Source: M3007 sp031373665 (GTDB lineage Bacteria > Bacteroidota > Bacteroidia > Chitinophagales > Saprospiraceae). From it: a stretch of DNA of 64,000 nucleotides. The stretch spans positions 1 through 64,000 of the forward strand of contig JANMMZ010000107.1 in NCBI GenBank assembly GCA_031373665.1, given 5' to 3'. Positions 35,175 through 43,684 of the stretch are shown here, one piece after another (position 1 is the stretch's first letter; every line of letters starts with the position of its first letter). Below the pieces are notes generated by a model, which saw nothing but the letters and a program-made list of their open reading frames with translations, did not search any database and was not told the origin of the DNA. A program made the translations under genes and the position numbers.

Positions 35175-36902
35175 ATGAAAAATCTATTCCTTGTCTCCTT
35201 ATTGTGTCTTTCATATGGGCATAATACCGCTCAGAGTTTTTATGCCAACTTTACAGACACTGAGTTTGGCCCTTGCCCATTCAATCCTAATTTTTTTGTA
35301 ACCCAACCAAAGGATTGGCTCATTTATCAGACTACTAACAATACTTGGGATGGGCCAGTGGACTCTAGTCGCTGTATTCAAGGTACAGTCGAAAATGGAA
35401 GATTCATTATTCCATTAGTCCAAATTGACCCGACAGAGCCTTTGTATATACGATATACCAACCTAGATTCATTGACTATGCCGATGCCACCAAATGAACT
35501 TTTTTATGGTGGTTTTTATAGTAACATTGAACCAAGTATTGACTCTTTACAAACAGGTGGTGACTGTTATGAAAACCTTTGTAATGGTATTTTTTTCGGT
35601 ATAAATATCCCAAATGAGACCTTTTCAGGAAAAACAACCCGTTTCCAAGATGTCCAATTAAAGAACACCATCACTGGAGACGATAATACGCTTATTGGTC
35701 ATGGTTGTTTCCCATCTGAATATTTTCAGGATCAATACCTGAATACGGTAGTCATCAAATTTCTGTTTGATTCCACCGAGAGCCTAGTCGGCAAGACGCT
35801 GGGTCTATACTATTTAGAGGTATCACCTTTACAATCTTGGAATGGATTGGGCACTATTTTTGGCGATGTCCCTGTTCCTGCCACTTTTCTAAATACTGAT
35901 GGAGAATACAATGTAAATATTAGTGATATAGTCCAAGAGACTTGGAACACCAATTACTTGGTCTTACACAATGAAAATACTTATCCATCTCCAGCAAACC
36001 CCACTTATGCTTACGTCTTTCCTGATCCTAACGAACTGATTCAGCGTACTATTAATATTAGAGTGGAGGAGTTTCAGACCTTAGAATTTCAACCTTTTAC
36101 ACAGTTCAAAGGTGGAAAAGTATTCAATAATGACACATTGAGACATGTGGTGAATTTAGAGATCAATGGAGGAGATCTTTGCCTTAATTTTATTGACCTG
36201 ATTTTTGAAGGTGGCGACGAATTTCGGTTTGATGGTGGTCATGCAATTTTCAATAGTTTTCACTCTTGTATGCAATTCAGAACGGGTTCTTCTTTACATG
36301 TGTTGGAGGGGAAAACCATGCATTATGGAGACAATGGGATGGGGATGCTGGCTCTCTGCGCAGGAGGGACTATTCGCTTGGATCGAGATGCCACTCTAAT
36401 CATGGATGGACGGCTCAATCTTGCTGAATGCAACGATGCCATACAGCCTCAACATCTTTATATGGATTTGTTGCCGGGGGCTCGATTGATTTTTACCGAA
36501 CAAGCGCATATTACCAACCAATTCAGCCAAGGCCAACAAATGAAATTATATGTTCGGATGCTGGGGGGGACACTTGACGATCAGGCTTTAGATACTCATG
36601 AGCGAAGCCTCATCATACGACAATATCCAGAACCGCGTGACAATATGTTGGATAATATCGAAGTGGCTCCGAATCCATTTGGAGCCAGCACCCAGTTAAC
36701 TTACATTGGAGCCCCCAATGAAGGGTCGCTCACCATTTCGTGGCTTGATCCCCTTGGCCGATTGGTAAGCCAAAACCAATTTACTACGGCGACAGGACTA
36801 AATACTTGGGATTTAGAACCGGGGTTGCCTAATGGATTATGGCTATTGCGCATTGAGTCAAGTCATGGATCCGCCACCTTGAAGGTGGTGTGCTTCAACT
36901 AA
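35175..36902 (+). CDS. Secreted protein of unknown function with T9SS type A sorting domain
   Basis: 575 residues with a signal peptide (FLVSLLCLSYGHNTAQ). The N-terminal half is a beta-rich domain of no recognised family (FGPCPFNPNFFVTQPKDWLI, CYENLCNGIFFGINI) that looks like a carbohydrate-binding or jelly-roll module. The middle resembles right-handed beta-helix or scaffold repeats (GGTIRLDRDATLIMDGRLNL, GARLIFTEQAHITNQF). The tail is a type A sorting domain (IEVAPNPFGASTQLTYI, LTISWLDPLGRLVSQNQF, LPNGLWLLRIESS). The stop codon abuts the end of the convergent dipeptidyl peptidase gene. Confidence 0.82.
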   Translation: MKNLFLVSLLCLSYGHNTAQSFYANFTDTEFGPCPFNPNFFVTQPKDWLIYQTTNNTWDGPVDSSRCIQGTVENGRFIIPLVQIDPTEPLYIRYTNLDSLTMPMPPNELFYGGFYSNIEPSIDSLQTGGDCYENLCNGIFFGINIPNETFSGKTTRFQDVQLKNTITGDDNTLIGHGCFPSEYFQDQYLNTVVIKFLFDSTESLVGKTLGLYYLEVSPLQSWNGLGTIFGDVPVPATFLNTDGEYNVNISDIVQETWNTNYLVLHNENTYPSPANPTYAYVFPDPNELIQRTINIRVEEFQTLEFQPFTQFKGGKVFNNDTLRHVVNLEINGGDLCLNFIDLIFEGGDEFRFDGGHAIFNSFHSCMQFRTGSSLHVLEGKTMHYGDNGMGMLALCAGGTIRLDRDATLIMDGRLNLAECNDAIQPQHLYMDLLPGARLIFTEQAHITNQFSQGQQMKLYVRMLGGTLDDQALDTHERSLIIRQYPEPRDNMLDNIEVAPNPFGASTQLTYIGAPNEGSLTISWLDPLGRLVSQNQFTTATGLNTWDLEPGLPNGLWLLRIESSHGSATLKVVCFN

Positions 36903-39095
36903 TCAAGGGCGCGAATTTTTCAAACTCTCCTCTAAAAATCGAGTCATTTTAGCATACAAATGAAGGCGAGCATTGCCCCCATTGATTCCGTGATTTCTGT
37001 TTGGATAGATCATGGAGTCAAATGGTTTGTTGGCCAAAATGAGGTGATTGGTCATTTCGGCACTGTGCTGGAAATGCACATTGTCATCGCCAAGGCCATG
37101 CACCAATAGGTATTTGCCCGATAGCGATTCCACAAAATTGGTGGGCGCGTTTTCTTCGTATCCCACTTTGTTTTCTGCATGGGTCTGCATGTATCGCTCG
37201 GTATATACGGAATCGTACCATTTCCAATTGGTCACTGGAGCGACGGCGATGGCAGATTGAAAGGTGCCACTGCCTTTGAGTATGCTCAGGCTTGACATGT
37301 AGCCTCCATAACTCCAGCCAAATATGCCTATGCGCCCAGCATCTATATAAGGTAGGGTGCCAAGGTATTTGGCGGCTTCTATTTGATCTATGGTTTCGTA
37401 GTGACCAAGTTGCTTATACGTTATTTTTTTAAATGCCTCTCCACGACCTCCAGTACCCCGATTATCCACACAAGCCACCACATAGCCCTGTTGGGCCAAC
37501 ATCTGAAACCACCAATAATTATTACCTTTCCATTGATCGAGCACTTGTTGGCTACCGGGGCCGCCATACACAAACATCAACAATGGCAATTTCTGATTTT
37601 GATACTGTGGTGCGTTGGGTTTGAGTATCCACCCGTTTAAATCAACGTTTTCAGTGGTTTTAAAATTGAAAAAAGTGAGGGGCTGAACCCCATGTTCCAT
37701 CTGTTTAGCAGCCAATGCTTCGTTTGCTTCTAAACTACGGATTTTATTGCCTTTTCGATCCAAAACTTGGTATTGAGGGGGACTGTTGAGTGTGGATTGG
37801 GTGTGTACAAAATAATCGAAAGTGGTGCTAAATTGAGCCGATTGGACACCACCCAATTGTCCGATCATTTTTGTTTTTTGTCCTTTCAGATTGACCTGAT
37901 ATATTTCGCGCTGCATAGGTTTTTCGGCAGCGGCTTGGTAGTAAAGGCATTCATTTTTAGTATCCACGCCGTATAGATCGGTGACATCCCAATTGCCTTT
38001 GGTGAGGGCTACCACTTCTTTGCCCGACAGGTCGTGTAGATAAAGGTGATTGAATCCGCTTTTTTCACTTTGTACGATGAATCCGCTGCCATTGGGTAAA
38101 AAACACACCTCGTGCAGATCAATGTAACACTGGTTTTTTTCTTCCAGTAGGAGTTTTGTTATCCCTGAACCCGCCTCTGCGAGGAATAATTTTTGGTGAT
38201 TTTGGTGGCGATTCATCCAAGTGAGGCAGAGTTGATTGCCCGGAACCCAAACCAACCGGGGCAGGTAGTCATCCAAACCTTCGGCTCTATCAGGAATCTG
38301 TACTTTAGTGGCTCTGCCAGCCGCTACATCAAAGATATGGGCTGTGACTTGGGCATTTTTTTCGCCCACTTTTGGGTATTTGAACTTAACCAATTCTGGA
38401 TAAACGCCTCCTTTGTACATTTCCATGGTCATTTCTGGTACTTCACTTTCATCAAATCGGAAATATGCCAAGTACTTTCCATCAGGGCTCCATTCAAAAG
38501 CCTTGACCAATTCAAACTCTTCCTCATACACCCAATCTGAGCCTCCATTGATGATTTCGTTTATTTTTCCATCTTGGGTTATTTTGGCTATTTTTCCAGT
38601 ACTCAACTCTTTGATATACAGGTCATTATCCATGAAAAAAGCGACCTTGTTCGCATCGGGAGAAAAGGTGGCATAACGTTGTTTTGTTCCAAAATTGAGC
38701 CTAGAAAGAGCCTTTGATTTCTGGTCAAAAATAAAATACTCTGACTGGGTACTCCAACGGTAAATGGGTTCGGTACCAGTAGCCAATAGTATTTTAGAGC
38801 CATCGCTGCTGAATTGATACCCGTCAAATGATTTTTTCCAACCTTTGGCCGTTTCTACCACCATGTGTGGAGCAAACAGTGTTGCTGTCTGTTCGCCATT
38901 TCTAAGGTCGTACTGCACAATGGCGTTGTTTTCCAAGCGGGTATAATGCACCCCATCATCCTGAAAATTAAACCCCGGAATCCCATTGGGTGCAAAAGCA
39001 CCCTCTTTCCAAATATCTTCCAAAGTGATGGCCTTCTGTGCGAATGCAACTGTATAAGGGAACAGTAATAGGATAATGATGGTAAAAAATCGCAT
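36903..39095 (-). CDS. Dipeptidyl peptidase IV-type S9 peptidase
   Basis: 730 residues with a signal peptide (IIILLLFPYTVAFAQ). An N-terminal beta-propeller (DPPIV_N) is followed by an alpha/beta-hydrolase domain. Catalytic triad: Ser595 in GWSYGG, Asp670 in GLGDDNVHF, His702 in NRNHGINGG. The DPP-IV substrate-binding glutamates are present in DWVYEEE (Glu191-193), which position the free N-terminus, so it should remove X-Pro or X-Ala dipeptides. It is likely periplasmic or outer-membrane-associated and acts in peptide use. It begins 5 nt after the PNPOx-like gene and is probably co-transcribed with it. Confidence 0.92.
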   Translation of the reverse strand: MRFFTIIILLLFPYTVAFAQKAITLEDIWKEGAFAPNGIPGFNFQDDGVHYTRLENNAIVQYDLRNGEQTATLFAPHMVVETAKGWKKSFDGYQFSSDGSKILLATGTEPIYRWSTQSEYFIFDQKSKALSRLNFGTKQRYATFSPDANKVAFFMDNDLYIKELSTGKIAKITQDGKINEIINGGSDWVYEEEFELVKAFEWSPDGKYLAYFRFDESEVPEMTMEMYKGGVYPELVKFKYPKVGEKNAQVTAHIFDVAAGRATKVQIPDRAEGLDDYLPRLVWVPGNQLCLTWMNRHQNHQKLFLAEAGSGITKLLLEEKNQCYIDLHEVCFLPNGSGFIVQSEKSGFNHLYLHDLSGKEVVALTKGNWDVTDLYGVDTKNECLYYQAAAEKPMQREIYQVNLKGQKTKMIGQLGGVQSAQFSTTFDYFVHTQSTLNSPPQYQVLDRKGNKIRSLEANEALAAKQMEHGVQPLTFFNFKTTENVDLNGWILKPNAPQYQNQKLPLLMFVYGGPGSQQVLDQWKGNNYWWFQMLAQQGYVVACVDNRGTGGRGEAFKKITYKQLGHYETIDQIEAAKYLGTLPYIDAGRIGIFGWSYGGYMSSLSILKGSGTFQSAIAVAPVTNWKWYDSVYTERYMQTHAENKVGYEENAPTNFVESLSGKYLLVHGLGDDNVHFQHSAEMTNHLILANKPFDSMIYPNRNHGINGGNARLHLYAKMTRFLEESLKNSRP

Positions 39096-39100
39096 AGGTT

Positions 39101-39652
39101 TTATTTTTTTGCGTAATCAGTAGGTAGCCCATCAAGGCTTTTCAAATTTTTCTCTTGAATATAAGCACTAAGCCCAGCTTCTCCTTTTTTGTCGGCCCAA
39201 TCAAACAGAATTTTGCGCTCACCCACATATTCGTATAGGGGCACTCCATATCCACAAGAAGTACCCACCAAATCAATATTGGCTACAATGATTTGGCGTG
39301 AACTTGGGTATATCTCAAAGGCAGGTGCATACTGTTCCCATTGTTCCGAACCGGGCAATACAGTGTAGCCTTGCCCATAGAGACGCAGTATATTGGGTGG
39401 CCCTTGAAAGGCACAAAACATGAGGGTAATCCGTCCGTTTTCAAGGGTATGTGCAGAGGTTTCATTGCCGCTCCCAATAAAATCCATGTAAGCCACTTTG
39501 TGTTCGGATAAAACCCGAAAAGTGTCCAACCCTTTTGGGCTTGTGTTGATGCGCCCGTTGGGATCTAAAGGTGCGGTGGACACAAAAAACAAGTGCTGTT
39601 TTTTGATGAATTCTTGGTGTACGGGCTGTATAGATTGATAAAATTTCCCCAT
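39101..39652 (-). CDS. Pyridoxamine 5'-phosphate oxidase-like flavoprotein
   Basis: 183 residues. The split-barrel flavin-binding fold is indicated by FIKKQHLFFVSTAPLDPNGR, INTSPKGLDTFRVL, YMDFIGSGNETSAHTLENG and ITLMFCAFQGPPNILRLYG. There is no signal peptide. The family binds FMN or related cofactors and reduces varied small molecules; this subgroup is not true PdxH. It lies between an efflux adaptor gene (54 nt upstream) and the DPP-IV gene (5 nt downstream). Confidence 0.83.
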   Translation of the reverse strand: MGKFYQSIQPVHQEFIKKQHLFFVSTAPLDPNGRINTSPKGLDTFRVLSEHKVAYMDFIGSGNETSAHTLENGRITLMFCAFQGPPNILRLYGQGYTVLPGSEQWEQYAPAFEIYPSSRQIIVANIDLVGTSCGYGVPLYEYVGERKILFDWADKKGEAGLSAYIQEKNLKSLDGLPTDYAKK

Positions 39653-39706
39653 TTTACGATCTTTTAAAACGATTTTTAGTGGGTTGATACGATGGTTGCA
39701 ACTACC

Positions 39707-40771
39707 CTAGTGTTTTTTTACGCTCACTTTGACCCCATCATTGAGGTTCAGTTGGCCACTCACCACGACTTGTTCATCTTGCCTTAGCCCTGTGAGTATT
39801 TCTACTTTATCGCCCTTGATACTCCCTACGGTGATGGCTCTTACCATTGCTATAGAATCTGAGGTGACTACATATACTTTTGCCTCTTGAAGACTGCCCG
39901 CTATGGCTTTCCGAGGTAAAGTCATGCCTTTTCGGTTGGCTTGAAATGTAAAAATCGCTTTGGCATGCATACCCCCACGCAAAGGCGTTGCTTTGGGGTT
40001 GACTACCTCTATTTCTACATCGTAAGTGAATGCATTGTCGGCCCTTAATCCTATATTAGTTACTCGGCCGGGTATTCGCATTTCAGGGTGAATATCGGCT
40101 TGAACCTGCACGATTTGCCCTTTTTGCACTTTGGTCACATCGTATTCGGTTACTTTTACCATGAGAAACAGTTTTTCCAAATTGGTCATTTGACCGATCT
40201 GGATACCTGGGCCAATCACGCTGCCCCGCTCTATAAATCGCATCCCCAAGGTTCCCGTCATGGGGGCTTTGATGCTGGTATTGGATATCTGCTTTTTTAA
40301 GCCTTTTTCTTTGGATTCGGCAATGAGAATGCCCAATTCTAGATCTTCAATTTTATTGCGTGGGGCGGCTTCTCCTTCTATCAGGTTGCCCAACCTTTCT
40401 TTATCCCTGCGCAATTTTGCAAGGTTGGCTTGGGTGGCTTCCAATTCTATTTGTAAGAGTTCATTGTCAACTTTAGCGATGATCTCCCCTTCATTCACCC
40501 ATTCTCCTTTGTTTTTGAGTACTTCCAAGACGCGGCCAGCGGTCTCCGAAATAACAAACATTTCTTTGGCCGGCAAAAAAATGCCATCAGCAATAAGTTC
40601 ATTGGAGAGATCCTCCAAGGTGGGGGTGGCTACCTCCACTGGAATAGAAGCACGTGCCACTTTCGATAAGGCAGCCTCTGAAGTCAAAGACTGTTTGTTT
40701 TGATATAACTTCCAGACCATTGCCCCTAGGAGCAACAACGCCACCAACCATGTATAAATGTTCTTTTTCAA
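39707..40771 (-). CDS. RND efflux periplasmic adaptor (HlyD/MFP family)
   Basis: 354 residues from a TTG start codon at 40771 (MKKNIYTWLVALLLLGAMVW, signal anchor). Barrel-sandwich (lipoyl) halves flank a helical hairpin: VISETAGRVLEVLKNKGEWV, LLQIELEATQANLAKLRRD, then TSIKAPMTGTLGMRFIERGS. A beta-barrel and membrane-proximal domain follow (GQIVQVQADIHPEMRIPG, GDKVEILTGLRQDEQVVVSG). Such adaptors join an inner-membrane RND pump to a TolC-like channel; neither partner is in this window. A -7 element (TAAATTTG) lies at 40789-40796. Confidence 0.88.
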   Translation of the reverse strand: MKKNIYTWLVALLLLGAMVWKLYQNKQSLTSEAALSKVARASIPVEVATPTLEDLSNELIADGIFLPAKEMFVISETAGRVLEVLKNKGEWVNEGEIIAKVDNELLQIELEATQANLAKLRRDKERLGNLIEGEAAPRNKIEDLELGILIAESKEKGLKKQISNTSIKAPMTGTLGMRFIERGSVIGPGIQIGQMTNLEKLFLMVKVTEYDVTKVQKGQIVQVQADIHPEMRIPGRVTNIGLRADNAFTYDVEIEVVNPKATPLRGGMHAKAIFTFQANRKGMTLPRKAIAGSLQEAKVYVVTSDSIAMVRAITVGSIKGDKVEILTGLRQDEQVVVSGQLNLNDGVKVSVKKH

Positions 40772-40788
40772 CTGTTTATATTTGGATG

Positions 40789-40796
40789 CAAATTTA
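40789..40796 (-). promoter_or_regulatory. Bacteroidota -7 promoter element
   Basis: Minus strand TAAATTTG, exact TAnnTTTG, 18 bp before the TTG start of the adaptor gene; the 5' leader would be very short. Confidence 0.45.
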
Positions 40797-40913
40797 CAAA
40801 TTTTCTTTTAATTCTTGTTTGGCAGTTTTGGATCTGGTAATCTTTGGTGTGGAGGGGGCTTTTGAGAGGGGTGCGAGGGGCTATTCGTCAGTACTAGAGT
40901 TACAGAAATTTAG

Positions 40914-40921
40914 TACTTTTG
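40914..40921 (+). promoter_or_regulatory. Bacteroidota -7 promoter element
   Basis: TACTTTTG, exact TAnnTTTG, 16 bp before the ATG at 40937. It decides the start of the radical SAM gene, since an earlier in-frame TTG at 40919 overlaps the element itself. Confidence 0.6.
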
Positions 40922-40936
40922 CATCCGGTTACTTAC

Positions 40937-41971
40937 ATGACCCTCTTTATGAACATATATTGGAACGATACGCTTAATTTTATTGGCAAACTAACACTAA
41001 GACGGCTTTGGAACCTTTCCAAAGTGTTTTCATCTTATTATGTCACCAAATGGACTCGGAAACCCATACAATGGGGGTTGCCAGTGACGGTGAGTATGGA
41101 GCCAACTACTGCTTGCAACTTGCGTTGCCCGGAGTGTCCTTCTGGGTTGCGATCATTTACCCGTGAAACGGGGAATTTAAAAGAGGATTTTTTTAGGAAA
41201 ACCATAGCGGAACTCCACCAGGATTTATTGTATTTGATTTTTTATTTTCAAGGTGAGCCATATATCAATCCGAAATTTTTGGATATGGTGCGCCATGCGA
41301 ATGAAAAAAAAATATATACGATTACCAGCACCAATGGACATTTTTTAAATGATGAAAATGCACGGCTTACGGTAGAATCGGGGTTGGATCGGCTCATTAT
41401 TTCGGTAGATGGCACTACTCAAGAAACCTATGAACAGTACCGTATAGCGGGCAATTTGGAACATGTGCTTGAAGGTGCGCGCAATGTAGTGAAGTGGAAA
41501 AAACAATTGGGTGCCAAACATCCGCACATTATATTTCAGTTTTTGGTCGTCAAGCCCAATGAGCATCAAATACCAGAAATTTACAAGTTGGCCAGAGAAA
41601 TAGGTATAGATGAGGTGAAACTAAAATCGGCTCAAGTGTATGATTATAAAAATGGGAATCCACTAATACCTACCCAATCACAGTATGCCCGCTATAAACA
41701 GCAGGCCGACGGCACTTGGGATGTCAACTTTGCGTTGGATAACCACTGCTGGAAGTTGTGGCACTCTTGTGTGATTACTTGGAATGGATTGGTGGTGCCT
41801 TGCTGTTTTGATAAAGATGCGATACATCGGTTGGGTGACTTAAAAAAAGCCACATTCAAGCAACTTTGGCACAGCCAAGCGTACGTGGATTTTAGACGCG
41901 CTATCCTGAAAGGACGCGATCAAATTGATATTTGTACCAATTGTACGGAAGGGTGTGGAGTATTCTATTAG
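40937..41971 (+). CDS. Radical SAM/SPASM-domain protein
   Basis: 344 residues from the ATG at 40937; another ATG at 40949 is possible. The radical SAM cluster motif is CNLRCPEC (Cys60, Cys64, Cys67), preceded by VSMEPTTA and followed by a partial TIM barrel (YFQGEPYINPKFLDMVRHA, ITSTNGHFL, GLDRLIISVDGTTQETYEQY). The C-terminal SPASM region has Cys in DNHCWKLWHSC, VPCCFDKD, and CTNCTEGC, enough for one or two auxiliary Fe-S clusters. These enzymes often modify peptides or act on sugars and lipid precursors. No substrate peptide gene was found next to it, so the target is unknown. Confidence 0.87.
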   Translation: MTLFMNIYWNDTLNFIGKLTLRRLWNLSKVFSSYYVTKWTRKPIQWGLPVTVSMEPTTACNLRCPECPSGLRSFTRETGNLKEDFFRKTIAELHQDLLYLIFYFQGEPYINPKFLDMVRHANEKKIYTITSTNGHFLNDENARLTVESGLDRLIISVDGTTQETYEQYRIAGNLEHVLEGARNVVKWKKQLGAKHPHIIFQFLVVKPNEHQIPEIYKLAREIGIDEVKLKSAQVYDYKNGNPLIPTQSQYARYKQQADGTWDVNFALDNHCWKLWHSCVITWNGLVVPCCFDKDAIHRLGDLKKATFKQLWHSQAYVDFRRAILKGRDQIDICTNCTEGCGVFY

Positions 41972-42020
41972 ACCTGACTCCTTGCTATAATCCTGCTGAA
42001 GGAGAGGCGTCTATAGCCAA

Positions 42021-42425
42021 CTACATGCTCTGGCAAAGTTCTATCAATACCCCATTGGTTGACTTTGGGTGTAAAAAAGCCACCCATTTTTGATCTGCTC
42101 CGCGTTTGGGTTCGGTGTTTAGTGCTACAAAACCTTCTGCCTCAAGTCTTGCTATTTCGACTTTAATATCGGCTACTTCAAATGCAATATGGTGAATACC
42201 TTCACCGCGTTTCTCTATAAATTTTCCGATAGGGCTATCAGGGTCGGAGGCTTCCAGTAGTTCTATTTTTGAGTCTCCAACCTGAAAAAAAGAGGTCGTC
42301 ACCTTTTCAGACTCCACGCTTTCGGTTTTATAATGGGCTACACCAAGCAGTTTTCTAAACAGTTCGTTGCTGTTTTGAAGGTCTTTTACTGCTATGCCTA
42401 TGTGTTCGATTTTCAGGAGGCTCAT
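42021..42425 (-). CDS. mce: Methylmalonyl-CoA epimerase
   Basis: 134 residues from the ATG at 42425. Two betaalphabetabetabeta (glyoxalase/VOC) units carry the metal ligands: KIEHIGIAVKDLQ (His), GEGIHHIAFEVAD (His) and NGVLIELCQS (Glu); SKIELLEASDPDSPIGKFIE is typical of the epimerase. It interconverts (S)- and (R)-methylmalonyl-CoA in propionate and branched-chain catabolism. Its start overlaps the stop of the HU/SPOR gene in ATGA (42422-42425), which implies translational coupling although the two products have no obvious link. Confidence 0.92.
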   Translation of the reverse strand: MSLLKIEHIGIAVKDLQNSNELFRKLLGVAHYKTESVESEKVTTSFFQVGDSKIELLEASDPDSPIGKFIEKRGEGIHHIAFEVADIKVEIARLEAEGFVALNTEPKRGADQKWVAFLHPKSTNGVLIELCQSM

Positions 42426-43462
42426 TTTTTCTTGATCCAAATTTGTTGTTCTCCAGTTAGTTTTTGAAGTTCTTTTATGCGGTCTTGTACTTCTGCATAT
42501 TTGGTGTATTTGAACTCAATACCTACTTGATAACCGCTTTTTTGTAAATAATAGACCTCGTAGCCTGCATTTTTCAGCATATTTCTCAGGCGATCTGCAT
42601 TGGTTTTGTCCTGAAGGGTAGCTGCCACCAATATGCATGTTTTACCACCTATATCGTTGCGAGCATCGTTTATTTTCTTGTTTACTGATTCAGATGCTGC
42701 TTTGTCCAAGGCTTCTTTTACGGTTTCCGGCTCTTTGGGTTCTTCTTCGTCTGCTGCTTTCCTGATTTGTTCGGCTGGTGTTTCTGTTTTTACAATGGGC
42801 GTTGGCTGATCACCTAGGTTTTCTTTGTGCTTTTTCCAGTACCAGTATCCGCCACCCAATGCCGCTAAAAGGAAAAACACGGATAGGGCGATCCATACAT
42901 TATTACCATTAGAGTTACTATGCTGAGGCACCTCCGTTACGACTGATACAGGTGCTGCTTTGGTCGGCGCAACAGTTGCTACTTGAGTCGTGGTAGGGGC
43001 GGTGGTATTTGGCTCTATTGGTTTTTCAATTTCTCTTGACCGAGCTATTGGCGAAAACTGAAGTGGTGGTAACCCATAAGATGCGGTATTGAAATTGGCG
43101 GCATCGGGCAAAAACTGAATTTTTTGCACATAGTTCTTATACAAGCGTCCGACACCATTCAGGGTCACGATTTCTCGCTGTCCGAGTAATTGATGGGTCT
43201 TTTCCACAAACTCGCTGATGATACTGCGAGCATCTTCTGCGCTGATACTGTGGGTACGCATCAATTCATCCACGAGAATGCCATCATCCACCGTTAAATT
43301 TTCACTAAAAGAAAGTGTTTTCGCTGGAGGATTGACCGTGCCCCCTGCAAAATCAGCAGAAGCGGGCGTACGGGTAGCCGTAAAACCACCCAAAGATGGG
43401 ATCACGAGGGAGTCGTGTAAGAAAAGTAGTTTTTCTATATGTGCCGCAATATCTATTTGCAT
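42422..43462 (-). CDS. HU-CCDC81-like / SPOR-domain membrane protein
   Basis: 346 residues. The N-terminus (about 1-135) matches the prokaryotic CCDC81-like HU domains (AHIEKLLFLHDSLVIPSLGG, NLTVDDGILVDELMRTHSIS, REIVTLNGVGRLY). A Thr/Pro/Ala-rich linker leads to one membrane span (189-209, VWIALSVFFLLAALGGGYWY), an acidic/Lys spacer, and a C-terminal SPOR domain (about 272-346, TCILVAATLQDKTNADRLRN). SPOR domains bind denuded peptidoglycan at the division septum, so a role in division or envelope organisation is likely. The HU-like part would be cytoplasmic. Confidence 0.88.
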   Translation of the reverse strand: MQIDIAAHIEKLLFLHDSLVIPSLGGFTATRTPASADFAGGTVNPPAKTLSFSENLTVDDGILVDELMRTHSISAEDARSIISEFVEKTHQLLGQREIVTLNGVGRLYKNYVQKIQFLPDAANFNTASYGLPPLQFSPIARSREIEKPIEPNTTAPTTTQVATVAPTKAAPVSVVTEVPQHSNSNGNNVWIALSVFFLLAALGGGYWYWKKHKENLGDQPTPIVKTETPAEQIRKAADEEEPKEPETVKEALDKAASESVNKKINDARNDIGGKTCILVAATLQDKTNADRLRNMLKNAGYEVYYLQKSGYQVGIEFKYTKYAEVQDRIKELQKLTGEQQIWIKKK

Positions 43463-43499
43463 GTATCACTATTGGGTTAAGCAAATGCCCTGAATGGCA

Positions 43500-43507
43500 C
43501 AAAAGTA
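43500..43507 (-). promoter_or_regulatory. Bacteroidota -7 promoter element
   Basis: Minus strand TACTTTTG, exact TAnnTTTG, 38 bp before the HU/SPOR gene start. Confidence 0.55.
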
Positions 43508-43632
43508 GGCTATTTTTAAAATAGCACCAAGCCAATATGATAAATAACACCTCCAAATGAAATTTTTAAGACAATTTAACGGTTTTTTAAAGATAAAAAA
43601 CGCCTTATGGTGTACGAAATATAATAAGTATG

Positions 43633-43640
43633 TAATTTTG
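43633..43640 (+). promoter_or_regulatory. Bacteroidota -7 promoter element
   Basis: TAATTTTG, exact TAnnTTTG, 45 bp before the ATG of the NrtR-like gene. Confidence 0.5.
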
Positions 43641-43684
43641 AGGCGAACTATAATTGTAAGCAAAAAATTATAAGCAACCTATTT

